Source: Actinomycetota bacterium (GTDB lineage Bacteria > Actinomycetota > Acidimicrobiia > IMCC26256 > PALSA-610). Taken from it: DNA of 5,196 nt. Both the position numbers and the translations under genes were made by a program. The first letter of the stretch is position 1; every line of letters starts with the position of its first letter. Below are positions 1-5,196 of the stretch, piece by piece. Under the pieces are notes generated by a model that saw only the letters and a list, made by a program, of their open reading frames with translations, searched no databases and was not told where the DNA came from. Location of the stretch: the NCBI GenBank assembly GCA_030839005.1, contig JAUZEM010000374.1, positions 1 through 5,196 on the forward strand. The letters run 5' to 3'.

Positions 1-426
1 GTTGCCTTCAGCGGCTCGTGCTCGTGGTCGGCGAGCACCGCACCCAGCCACGGCATCTCGCTCTCACCTGATGAGAAGCGGGTGTACGTCATGAACGCCG
101 CCCAAGACAAGCTCGAGATCTACGACGTGAGCACGCTGCCCGCGTCGGCCCCGACTTTTGTGTCCGGTGTGCAGCTGGGATCGTTTGCGGGCAACGAGAG
201 CCCGTGCCAGACCTACTGTGAACGCGAAGGGTGGGTCTTGAACGACCTCTCCGGCCGCTACGTGTACGTGGGCGACACCGGAGACGTCATAAGCACGACC
301 ACCCTCGGCGTCGTGGCCACCCTTCCCGCGCTCCAAAACACCCGACAGCTCGCAGAAATTGACTGGGCCAACGGCACAACGAGCATCACCAGCACCCGCT
401 TCGGCCTGGGTCGCGTGACGAGTTAG
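1..426 (+). CDS. C-terminal fragment of a YVTN/YncE-like beta-propeller protein (5' end outside window)
   Basis: The reading frame is open from base 1 to a TAG at 424-426, giving 141 residues with the N-terminus missing. Residues about 18-42 (HGISLSPDEKRVYVMNAAQD, then KLEIYDVS) match the classic repeat of YVTN/YncE/lactonase-like propellers: a 'spDgkrvYv.n...d.l.iyD' strand pattern that forms one blade. A second blade-like segment follows with GRYVYVGDTGDVI at about 85-97. Two cysteines, Cys69 and Cys73 (SPCQTYC), could form a disulfide or bind a metal, which would fit an extracytoplasmic location, but no signal peptide can be seen because the start is missing. A GTG at 82 could be read as a start, but the propeller pattern continues upstream of it, so it is internal. 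The function of such proteins is usually unknown; binding or scaffolding is typical. The family call is good, the specific role is unknown. Confidence 0.75.
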   Translation, partial: VAFSGSCSWSASTAPSHGISLSPDEKRVYVMNAAQDKLEIYDVSTLPASAPTFVSGVQLGSFAGNESPCQTYCEREGWVLNDLSGRYVYVGDTGDVISTTTLGVVATLPALQNTRQLAEIDWANGTTSITSTRFGLGRVTS

Positions 427-444
427 CGGCGGTCGTGGGTTTGA

Positions 445-473
445 TTGCCGTCTCATCCGGTCGACCGTATTGT
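445..473 (+). promoter_or_regulatory. Candidate promoter for the MOSC-SDR pair
   Basis: TTGCCG at 445-450 and TATTGT at 468-473 are separated by 17 bases, and each matches four of six positions of the housekeeping -35 and -10 consensus. The implied transcript would start near 480, just before the ribosome binding site at 484-491. The element lies in the 72-base gap after the propeller gene, which suggests the MOSC gene need not rely on read-through. This is only a consensus match. Confidence 0.3.
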
Positions 474-483
474 GCGGTGAAGC

Positions 484-491
484 GAGAGGGG
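484..491 (+). promoter_or_regulatory. Ribosome binding site that selects ATG 499
   Basis: A purine run GAGAGGGG ends 7 bases before ATG 499 and only 4 bases before the overlapping GTG at 496. The spacing favours ATG 499 as the start of the MOSC gene and makes the GTG one codon earlier unlikely. Confidence 0.5.
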
Positions 492-498
492 CCGAGTG

Positions 499-1383
499 AT
501 GGTTGAGACGGTCGGTACGGTCGCGACGCTGTCGCGGTTTCCGGTCAAGTCGATGCAGGGCGAGCGGATCGCGACGGCCGAGCTGACGGAAAACGGGGTC
601 GCCGGCGACCGCGCGTACGCGCTCGTCGAGACCGACACGGGCAAGGTACTGAGTGCCAAGAACCCGAGTCTGGGGACGCAGCTGTTGGGGTGTCGGGCCG
701 CGTTCGTCGAGGCCGCGGGACCGGGCGACGAACCGCCCGCGGTACGCATCACGCTGCCCGACGGGACAACGGTGGCCAGCGACGCCCGCGATGCCGACGC
801 CACCCTCTCGGCCTTCCTCGGACGCGAGGTCACGCTGCAACGCGCCGCACCCGTCGACTTCACGATCGATCAGTACCACCCCGATGTCGAAGACCTCGAT
901 CCCGAAGGGCATCGCGACACCGTCACCGAATCGAAGTTGGGAGCGGCGTTCTTCGCCCAGGCAGGGATCCCGTCACCCGTCCCGGCCGGCTCGTTCCTCG
1001 ATCTGTTCCCCGTATCGGTGCTCACCACCTCGACTCTTGCCCAACTCGACGCACTTCGTCCCGGGAGTCGCTTCGACGATCGCCGGTTCCGGATGAACGT
1101 CGTCGTCGACACCTCGGAGGAAGGGTTCGTCGAGAACGGGTGGCCCGGCCGTTCCCTGCAGATCGGTGACCGCGTCCGCCTGACCGTCTTCCTCCCCGAC
1201 CCGCGCTGCGTCATGACCACGCTCGCCCAGGACGACCTCCCCAAGGACAACGACATCTTGCGCACACTCGCCCGCCACAACCGGATCGAAGTGGCCGGTG
1301 GTCTCTACCCGTGTGCCGGCGTGTACGCCGTCGTCGAGGCCGCCGGGAACATCCGCGCCGGCGATCAAGTGTCCCTCGTCTAG
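499..1383 (+). CDS. MOSC domain-containing protein (YcbX/mARC-like molybdenum cofactor-binding protein)
   Basis: This 294-residue protein has the two-part layout of YcbX/mARC-type MOSC proteins. The N-terminal MOSC_N beta-barrel shows FPVKSMQGE at 14-22, GDRAYAL at 36-42 and a TGKVLSAK stretch shortly after. The C-terminal MOSC domain covers roughly 150-294 and ends in the family-typical GVYAVV and GD-V segments. Cys237, in the DPRCVMTT motif, occupies the position of the conserved cysteine that coordinates molybdenum in mARC/YcbX relatives. A second cysteine, Cys272 (YPCAG), is close to the C-terminus. Known relatives bind molybdenum cofactor and reduce N-hydroxylated compounds or serve in sulfur transfer; the substrate here cannot be read from sequence. 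No signal peptide or membrane segment is visible and there is no fused ferredoxin domain, so an external electron donor would be needed. The ATG is chosen for its purine-rich site at 484-491. The gene lies 44 bases before the SDR gene and probably shares its transcript. Confidence 0.88.
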   Translation: MVETVGTVATLSRFPVKSMQGERIATAELTENGVAGDRAYALVETDTGKVLSAKNPSLGTQLLGCRAAFVEAAGPGDEPPAVRITLPDGTTVASDARDADATLSAFLGREVTLQRAAPVDFTIDQYHPDVEDLDPEGHRDTVTESKLGAAFFAQAGIPSPVPAGSFLDLFPVSVLTTSTLAQLDALRPGSRFDDRRFRMNVVVDTSEEGFVENGWPGRSLQIGDRVRLTVFLPDPRCVMTTLAQDDLPKDNDILRTLARHNRIEVAGGLYPCAGVYAVVEAAGNIRAGDQVSLV

Positions 1384-1388
1384 ACATC

Positions 1389-1436
1389 TCTCGGTATGGG
1401 ATGGTCTCGGTATGGGATGGTCTCGGTATGGGATGG
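1389..1436 (+). repeat. Three perfect tandem copies of a 16-base unit at the SDR start
   Basis: The unit TCTCGGTATGGGATGG occurs at 1389-1404, 1405-1420 and 1421-1436 with no mismatch, and two further matching bases follow. Each unit holds two ATG triplets five bases apart, six in all (1396, 1401, 1412, 1417, 1428, 1433). Because 16 is not a multiple of three, successive copies place their ATGs in different frames; only 1401 and 1428 are in the SDR frame. For ATG 1428 the GGGATGG of the previous copy (1414-1420) sits 7 bases upstream and could act as a weak ribosome binding site. The array fills most of the gap between the MOSC stop and the SDR gene. It may be slippage-generated filler, a translation-tuning element or a set of binding sites; the sequence does not decide. 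Confidence 0.95.
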
Positions 1437-2402
1437 TCGCCGGACCGAGACGCACTTCGCGGCCGCGTGGCCGTCGTCGCGGGGGCGACGCGAGGTGCCG
1501 GCCGCGGTATCGCGGCTGCTCTCGGCGAAGCGGGCGCAACGGTCGTTTGCACAGGTCGCAGTAGCAGAACGGGAGCGCTTCGGTCCGACTACGACCGGGC
1601 CGAGACGGTTGAAGAGACCGCGGAGCTCGTCACCGACCTCGGCGGCACTGGTATCGCGGCCGTCGTCGACCACCTCGACCGCGTACAGGTGAAGGACCTG
1701 GCCGAGCAGATCCGGAGAGACCACGGCCGTATCGACGTGCTCGTCAACGACATTTGGGGTGGCGAACTGCTCAAAGGCGGTCCAGCCGAATGGAACACTC
1801 CCATTTGGGAGCTCGACCTCGACAAGGGTCTGCGAATACTTCGGCTCGCCATCGATACTCACATCATCACTTCCCATCACCTTCTCCCCCTCCTCATCGA
1901 CACGCCGGGCGGGCTGGTCGTCGAGGTGACCGACGGCACCGCCGACTACAACGCGTCGCGTTACCGGCTCTCGGTGTTCTACGACCTGGCCAAGGTCGCC
2001 GTGAACCGACTGGCTTTCTCCCAGGGACACGAGCTCAAACCGTACGGAGCAACGGCGGTCGCCATCACGCCGGGATGGCTGCGCTCGGAGATGATGCTCG
2101 ACAACTTCGGCGCGTCCGAAGCGAACTGGCGCGATGCCCTCGCTCCGAGGGCCGGCGACAACCGTCCCCCCGCGCCCGCCGACTTCGCGCTGTCCGAGTC
2201 GCCGCGATACGCCGGGCGCGCCGTCGTTGCCGTCGCATCGGATCCCGACCGGTCCCGGTGGAACCAGAAGTCCGTGAGCTCCGGTCAGCTCGCATCCGAA
2301 TACGGATTCACCGACGTCGACGGCTCACAGCCCGACGTGTGGCGATTCATCACGCAGATCCGCGAGCGTGGACTCGAGGCAAGCCACGACGACTACCGGT
2401 AA
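1428..2402 (+). CDS. Short-chain dehydrogenase/reductase (SDR family oxidoreductase)
   Basis: The predicted 324-residue protein is a classical-type SDR, longer than the usual 250 residues because of a C-terminal extension of about 75-80 residues. The Rossmann dinucleotide motif is Gly19-x3-Gly23-x-Gly25 (AGATRGAG), and TGRS at 42-45 after the second strand suggests NADP(H) preference. The active-site pair is Tyr185-x3-Lys189 (YDLAK). Two classical motifs deviate. The NNAG segment reads NDIWGG at 107-112. The strand that normally carries the catalytic serine reads VEVTDGT, ending at 171, with Thr168 or Thr171 as possible replacements. As far as I recall, this pattern recurs in a DHRS1-like SDR subgroup, so it is probably not damage. 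The substrate is unknown. ATG 1428 is preferred because it starts shortly before the conserved LRGRVAVV strand and has GGGATGG 7 bases upstream. ATG 1401 would add nine residues encoded by the repeat. The gene follows the MOSC gene by 44 bases, probably in one operon. Confidence 0.88.
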   Translation: MGWSPDRDALRGRVAVVAGATRGAGRGIAAALGEAGATVVCTGRSSRTGALRSDYDRAETVEETAELVTDLGGTGIAAVVDHLDRVQVKDLAEQIRRDHGRIDVLVNDIWGGELLKGGPAEWNTPIWELDLDKGLRILRLAIDTHIITSHHLLPLLIDTPGGLVVEVTDGTADYNASRYRLSVFYDLAKVAVNRLAFSQGHELKPYGATAVAITPGWLRSEMMLDNFGASEANWRDALAPRAGDNRPPAPADFALSESPRYAGRAVVAVASDPDRSRWNQKSVSSGQLASEYGFTDVDGSQPDVWRFITQIRERGLEASHDDYR

Positions 2403-2441
2403 CTCGAATCGCAGTGTCGTCCCGACCGAGTCGCGATCGGC

Positions 2442-3080
2442 TCACCGGGGTTCGGGGCGGTCGAGGTTCCAGTGGCGTCCCACGGAAACCAGCCAGCCGT
2501 CGCTTTCGCCCGAGGTCGGCATCAGCCCGAAACGGCTGATGACTCGCTGGCCGCCTTCGTAGTCGCCGTAGAGGAGATCGATCGTGATCGGCCGCCGCTC
2601 CTCGATCGCCTCGCGAGTCGGCGCGAAAAGGGGGTCGGACGGTTCGCGAAATGCGCCCTGCCAGAATCCGCGATCCGAGGGCGGGAGGTACAGGTCCCGC
2701 GTCAGTCGCCGGAACTGTTCCGGATCCTCGTGCGGGACATCGCCGAGCACGCGCTCGGGGAACAGCCACCAGCGATCCAAGACCGCGATTCCGCTCCCGA
2801 CGTTCCGCAACGACATCGCGAGGTAGATGGCCTCGGCCGTCACCTCGGCGATCGCCCGGCCGCCGGGAACGCGTATCCAGTGCTGATCTTGGAAGCCCAC
2901 CTTCTCGGGTGGATCCTCCAGCCGCGAAGGCACGAGGAGCGGCCGCAGGCGGACGAGCAAAGACCGTTCGGCGGTGCGCGCGGCGCGGTTCGCCGAGCGC
3001 ACCGAACCGAAGGTGGCCGCCGCCAACACCAGCGTGCCGGCGGCGGTGGAGAGCGACGCGATCGTCGGCCAGTCGGCCAC
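2442..3080 (-). CDS. Membrane-anchored protein of unknown function
   Basis: This is a 212-residue protein starting at a GTG (3078-3080) and ending at TGA (2442-2444). It opens with one hydrophobic segment at about residues 5-27 (ASLSTAAGTLVLAAATFGSV), followed by an Arg-rich stretch (RSANRAARTAERS) that should stay cytoplasmic. The rest is a soluble domain with mixed charge, including LRNVGSGIAVLDRWW near the middle and a charged, aromatic tail ending GRHWNLDRPEPR. I believe similar uncharacterised actinobacterial proteins share these segments, but I cannot name a domain. No catalytic motif is evident. An in-frame TAG lies 12 bases upstream of the GTG, so no earlier start is possible, and there is no convincing ribosome binding site (CTTTCCTGC precedes the start). 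The gene follows the DinB-fold gene by 56 bases on the same strand and converges on the SDR gene with a 39-base gap. The coding call is good, the function unknown. Confidence 0.75.
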   Translation of the reverse strand: MADWPTIASLSTAAGTLVLAAATFGSVRSANRAARTAERSLLVRLRPLLVPSRLEDPPEKVGFQDQHWIRVPGGRAIAEVTAEAIYLAMSLRNVGSGIAVLDRWWLFPERVLGDVPHEDPEQFRRLTRDLYLPPSDRGFWQGAFREPSDPLFAPTREAIEERRPITIDLLYGDYEGGQRVISRFGLMPTSGESDGWLVSVGRHWNLDRPEPR

Positions 3081-3100
3081 GCAGGAAAGCTAACCGCCGG

Positions 3101-3115
3101 CGACATCACGTGTCG
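3101..3115. repeat. Short inverted repeat before the membrane-anchored gene
   Basis: CGACA at 3101-3105 and TGTCG at 3111-3115 are inverted copies with a 5-base spacer, and CACGTG (3107-3112) lies off-centre inside. The element is about 20-35 bases upstream of the minus-strand GTG at 3080, a position where an operator could act. It is short enough to arise by chance in GC-rich DNA. Confidence 0.2.
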
Positions 3116-3141
3116 TAGACGCGCGACGCAGTCCGTCTACG
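3114..3141 (-). other. Potential stem-loop at the end of the DinB-fold gene
   Basis: CGTAGACG at 3114-3121 is a perfect inverted copy of CGTCTACG at 3134-3141, giving an 8-bp stem with a 12-base loop. It overlaps the stop codon of the DinB-fold gene (3137-3139). An alternative, tighter palindrome, GTCCGT-CT-ACGGAC (3131-3144), competes with it. No T-tract follows on the minus strand, so it is not a canonical terminator; it could weaken read-through or protect a 3' end. Confidence 0.3.
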
Positions 3142-3700
3142 GACGGCGTCCACTCAATGCGATGAGGCGATCGAGGACCGGCGCGCCGGCCGGTAGGTCG
3201 ACAACTGCCGCGAACGCGGCGCCGTCACGCGGCGCGTTGGCCAGGAGCTGCTCGGCGAACGGGAAGAGCACCTCGACGACCTCCGCGGGCATCGCCGGTT
3301 CCTGATCCGTCGCGTGGGCGAGATCCCAGCCGTGCACCACCTGCTCGAAGCACGCCAGGCCCGGCACCATCCCGGCGGGCAACGTGCCGAACGGCAGCTC
3401 AGCCATGCGATCGCCGAGCCCCGGGTCGGCGAACGCGGCGGCCGCCGCACTTCTCGCATCTCGCTGGGCACCGACCGCGTCGCCACCCGCGAAGTCGGGC
3501 GTGCCGGCCGACATGTCCGGCTGGGGCGCGCCCGACGCCGCACCCGCCAACATGTACTGACCCGCCACGATGTGATTGACGAGCTCCCGAGCGGTCCATG
3601 TACGACACGGCGTCGACGACTCCAGCTGGTCCGGACGCGTCGCCGCGATCAGCTCACCGGCCCGTGCCGCCGCCGCTGCGTATGCCTCGACCAGATCCAT
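3137..3700 (-). CDS. TIGR03086-type metal-binding protein (DinB fold, mycothiol-dependent maleylpyruvate isomerase-like)
   Basis: This 187-residue protein resembles the TIGR03086/MDMPI_N group, four-helix DinB-like proteins that bind a divalent metal and, in characterised relatives, use mycothiol in isomerase or transferase reactions. The N-terminal helix region leads to the signature STPCRTWTARELVNHIV at 29-45. His43, Glu119 and His123 (FEQVVHGWDLA) form the His...Glu-x3-His set that binds metal in the maleylpyruvate isomerase relative. The length fits the family. The start at ATG 3700 is chosen because AAGGAG (3710-3715) precedes it by 9 bases; an open frame runs 34 codons further upstream but lacks family similarity. 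The specific substrate is unknown. The gene is transcribed away from the cyclase-ATPase gene and is followed by the membrane-anchored gene after 56 bases, probably as one transcript. Its presence supports an actinobacterial host, because mycothiol is made in that phylum. Confidence 0.87.
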   Translation of the reverse strand: MDLVEAYAAAAARAGELIAATRPDQLESSTPCRTWTARELVNHIVAGQYMLAGAASGAPQPDMSAGTPDFAGGDAVGAQRDARSAAAAAFADPGLGDRMAELPFGTLPAGMVPGLACFEQVVHGWDLAHATDQEPAMPAEVVEVLFPFAEQLLANAPRDGAAFAAVVDLPAGAPVLDRLIALSGRRP

Positions 3701-3707
3701 ATCGATG

Positions 3708-3715
3708 CTCTCCTT
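3708..3715 (-). promoter_or_regulatory. Ribosome binding site that selects ATG 3700
   Basis: Read on the minus strand this is AAGGAGAG, with the AAGGAG core 9 bases and the full purine run 7 bases before ATG 3700. It is one of the two clearest ribosome binding sites in the window and decides against longer upstream starts for the DinB-fold gene. Confidence 0.7.
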
Positions 3716-3781
3716 CGAGTCGATAGCCGTCGGCGTATCCGACCGTTCACCGGTACGACGAACGCCGGCGACCCGAATCGA

Positions 3782-3814
3782 CAGATCCCGGGCGGTTGGC
3801 AAATGCCCGATCTG
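3782..3814. repeat. Bulged inverted repeat in the divergent intergenic region
   Basis: The left arm CAGATC-CC-GGGC (3782-3793) pairs with the right arm GCCCGATCTG (3805-3814): ten base pairs interrupted only by a two-base CC bulge, around an 11-base loop. A smaller near-palindrome, GGCA-AA-TGCC (3798-3807), overlaps the loop and right arm. The element lies about 80-115 bases upstream of the DinB-fold start and about 90-120 bases upstream of the cyclase start. No T-run follows on either side, so a terminator is unlikely; an operator or a leader RNA structure is possible. Confidence 0.55.
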
Positions 3815-3821
3815 CGCGATC

Positions 3822-3838
3822 TCGTGGTCGGTTCGTGG
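3822..3838 (+). repeat. Short direct repeat, TCGTGG twice, 11 bases apart
   Basis: TCGTGG occurs at 3822-3827 and again at 3833-3838, so the copies are about one helical turn apart, and the second runs on into TGTTC. Directly upstream, CGATCT is also repeated (3808-3813 and 3817-3822). Regulators that bind direct repeats use such spacing, but six bases is short and the copies may be chance. Confidence 0.25.
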
Positions 3839-3891
3839 TGTTCACGGATGCGGAGCCCGTCGCATTCGCGGCAGGCTGTACGCACGCCGCC

Positions 3892-3898
3892 GGAGGAG
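3892..3898 (+). promoter_or_regulatory. Ribosome binding site of the cyclase-ATPase gene
   Basis: GGAGGAG ends 5 bases before ATG 3904 and is a near-ideal Shine-Dalgarno sequence. It fixes the start of the cyclase-ATPase gene, whose homology to the cyclase domain begins about 14 residues later. Confidence 0.75.
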
Positions 3899-3903
3899 CG
3901 CGT

Positions 3904-5196
3904 ATGTCACCGACCGCCGATCGCGACGTCGAACTGGATCAGGCGACCGTCGTCACGATCCTGTTCACCGACCTGGTGGCATCGACCGAGACAATGGAGC
4001 GCGTCGGCGACGACCGCGCCGAGGAGCTGCGGCGCGCCCATTTCCGACTCGTCCGCGACGCCGCGGCCGCGCGCGGTGGCCGGACCGTGAAGTCGTTGGG
4101 GGACGGCCTGATGATCGTGTTCGCCAGCGCGGTCGAGGCCGTCGTCGCGGCCGCCGCGATCCAGGCGGCCGTCGCGACAACGCTCGATGACGAGTCCGCG
4201 GGCGACGGCCGCGTGCGCGTCGGCCTGCACGTGGGCGAGCCGATCCGCGACGAAGGCGACTACTTCGGCCGGCCCGTGGTAATCGCCCGCCGGCTCTGCG
4301 ACGCGGCCGGGCCCGGTCAGATCCTCGCATCCGACCTCGTCCGGAACCTGGTCCAAGGTCGGGGCGAGGTGGAGTTCCGTCCGCTCGGCCGGCGCACGTT
4401 GAAGGGCCTGGGTGAACCGATCGTCGTGTACGAAGTCGCGTGGGAACAGCGGGCCCCGACTCTGTCGGCCGCGACACCGCTCGATCCGCGGAGTCTCGAC
4501 CTCGTCGGCCGCGCCACGGAGATCGCGGATCTGGAGATGGAGTACGCGCGCGTCGAAGCCGGCGACCTTCGTGCCGTTCTGCTCCTCGGCGACGGCGGAC
4601 TGGGCAAGACGCGCCTCGCCGGCGAGCTCGTCCGCCGTCGCCAGAACAGCGCCGTCTGTCTGTCTGCGCGCGCCTACCCGCTGGGAGCGACGGCATCGCT
4701 GGGCTTGTGGGTCGAAGCGCTCGAGCAACACCTCCGCTCGCTCGAACCGGCCGCGGTCGCGGAGCTCTGTGGCCCCGGCGCCGAGGATCTCGCCGCGCTC
4801 TTGCCGAGTGTCGCGGCAACCAACCCGTCCCTGCCGGTCTCGACACCGCCGTTGGTGCGCCAACTCGCCGCGCTCGCGAACCTCCTCGCGCGCCTTTCCG
4901 AGACGACGCCCGTCATCATCGTCCTCGACGACGTCCACCTCGCCGACGGCTCGTCATGGGAGGCGCTCAACTACCTGACCCGCAACCTCGCCGATCGACG
5001 CATCCTGATCCTGCTCGCCGCGCGACCGGTCGAGCTCGCCGAGAGTACGGTGGGCAGCGACGTGCTGCTCGCGCTCGAACAAGAGGGCGTGCTGCGGCGC
5101 TTCCCCGTGAATGCGCTGCCGCGCGACGACGTCGCCCGCCTCGCGCAACGTTTCGTCGACGCCGCGGCTGTGGATCCGCGGCTCGTCGAGTGGCTC
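3904..5196 (+). CDS. Class III adenylate/guanylate cyclase domain fused to AAA ATPase (3' end outside window)
   Basis: The frame is open from ATG 3904 to the window edge, giving 431 residues with no stop. Residues about 14-185 form a class III cyclase domain. Asp23 (LFTDLVAST) and Asp67 (VKSLGDG) are 44 residues apart, as are the metal-binding aspartates of mammalian cyclase. Lys63 and Asp119 match the ATP-selecting Lys/Asp pair. Arg130 matches the transition-state arginine, but the partner asparagine is Val126 (PVVIARRL instead of VN-AAR). An AAA_16-type ATPase follows: LVGR at 200-203, Walker A GDGGLGKT at 229-236, Walker B VIIVLDDVH at 337-345 and LLAARP at 370-375. Family relatives continue with TPR-like repeats and sometimes a LuxR-type DNA-binding domain, which would lie beyond the window. 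No membrane segment is visible, so it is probably cytoplasmic. It may couple nucleotide sensing to signalling; cyclase activity is uncertain given Val126. The gene runs divergently from the DinB-fold gene. Confidence 0.9.
   Translation, partial: MSPTADRDVELDQATVVTILFTDLVASTETMERVGDDRAEELRRAHFRLVRDAAAARGGRTVKSLGDGLMIVFASAVEAVVAAAAIQAAVATTLDDESAGDGRVRVGLHVGEPIRDEGDYFGRPVVIARRLCDAAGPGQILASDLVRNLVQGRGEVEFRPLGRRTLKGLGEPIVVYEVAWEQRAPTLSAATPLDPRSLDLVGRATEIADLEMEYARVEAGDLRAVLLLGDGGLGKTRLAGELVRRRQNSAVCLSARAYPLGATASLGLWVEALEQHLRSLEPAAVAELCGPGAEDLAALLPSVAATNPSLPVSTPPLVRQLAALANLLARLSETTPVIIVLDDVHLADGSSWEALNYLTRNLADRRILILLAARPVELAESTVGSDVLLALEQEGVLRRFPVNALPRDDVARLAQRFVDAAAVDPRLVEWL

Larger units (their letters stand above)
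3701..3903. promoter_or_regulatory. Divergent intergenic region between the DinB-fold and cyclase-ATPase genes
   Basis: The two genes start facing away from each other across 203 bases, so promoters for both must lie here unless transcripts begin further out. I found no convincing -35/-10 pair on either strand; TTGGCA at 3796-3801 resembles a -35 but has no good -10 at the right distance. The region does hold a bulged inverted repeat (3782-3814) and a short direct repeat (3822-3838), listed separately, plus the two ribosome binding sites. Open frames crossing it have no recognisable protein similarity. Confidence 0.5.

Noticed and set aside
64..912. A 282-codon open frame on the minus strand across the propeller end and the MOSC gene
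   Set aside because: It spans two convincing plus-strand genes and the gap between them, and its product shows no domain pattern.
1389..1436. Reading the three 16-base copies as a CRISPR array or as an on/off phase switch
   Set aside because: There are no spacers, and the unit is too short for CRISPR. A strict on/off switch does not fit because ATG 1428 in the last copy remains in frame at any copy number.
1380..2030. A 216-codon open frame on the minus strand opposite the SDR gene
   Set aside because: The plus-strand frame carries the Rossmann and YxxxK motifs; the antisense product has none and reads through the tandem repeat.
2428..2443. A possible terminator hairpin between the convergent SDR and membrane-protein genes
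   Set aside because: The stem is only five pairs including one G-T wobble, overlaps the stop codon of the minus-strand gene and has no T-tract.
2472..3305. A 277-codon open frame on the plus strand across both minus-strand genes
   Set aside because: It crosses the end of one gene and the whole gap between two genes that have good start, stop and family signals on the other strand; its own sequence is not recognisable.
3701..3802. An N-terminal extension of the DinB-fold protein by 34 residues
   Set aside because: The strong AAGGAG site is placed for ATG 3700, and the extension has no similarity to the family N-terminus.
3907..4938. A 343-codon open frame on the minus strand
   Set aside because: It is antisense to the cyclase-ATPase gene, whose plus-strand translation shows ordered catalytic and Walker motifs. 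The minus-strand product is low-complexity, rich in Arg, Asp and Gly, with no recognisable domain, as expected of a GC-rich shadow frame.

Overview
This 5.2 kb window is GC-rich, gene-dense bacterial chromosome, most likely from an actinobacterium. The protein types point that way: a mycothiol-linked TIGR03086/DinB-fold protein, a cyclase-AAA ATPase fusion and a YVTN-type propeller. Acidimicrobiia or a related group is a guess from this mix. I see no tRNA, rRNA, CRISPR array, insertion sequence, phage gene or attachment site.

Layout, left to right. (1) 1-426, plus strand: the C-terminal end of a secreted-type beta-propeller protein, cut by the window edge. (2) 499-1383 and 1428-2402, plus strand: a YcbX/mARC-like MOSC-domain protein followed by a short-chain dehydrogenase/reductase (SDR). 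The two are 44 bases apart and probably co-transcribed. The gap holds three perfect tandem copies of a 16-base unit, and the likely SDR start codon lies in the third copy. (3) 2442-3080 and 3137-3700, minus strand: a membrane-anchored protein of unknown function downstream of a TIGR03086-type metal-binding DinB-fold protein. They probably form a two-gene unit that converges on the SDR gene, with a 39-base gap and no canonical terminator. (4) 3701-3903: a divergent intergenic region with a bulged inverted repeat and short direct repeats. (5) 3904 to the window end, plus strand: the first 431 residues of a class III nucleotide cyclase fused to an AAA ATPase. It is open at the right edge.

The MOSC and SDR pair suggests redox or detoxification chemistry, and the DinB-fold protein suggests thiol-dependent chemistry. 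The cyclase-ATPase is a large signalling protein. Nothing in the sequence links these into one pathway. I do not see a clear undescribed system. The most unusual signals are the tandem repeat carrying the SDR start, the non-canonical active-site motifs of the SDR and of the cyclase, and the structured divergent intergenic region.
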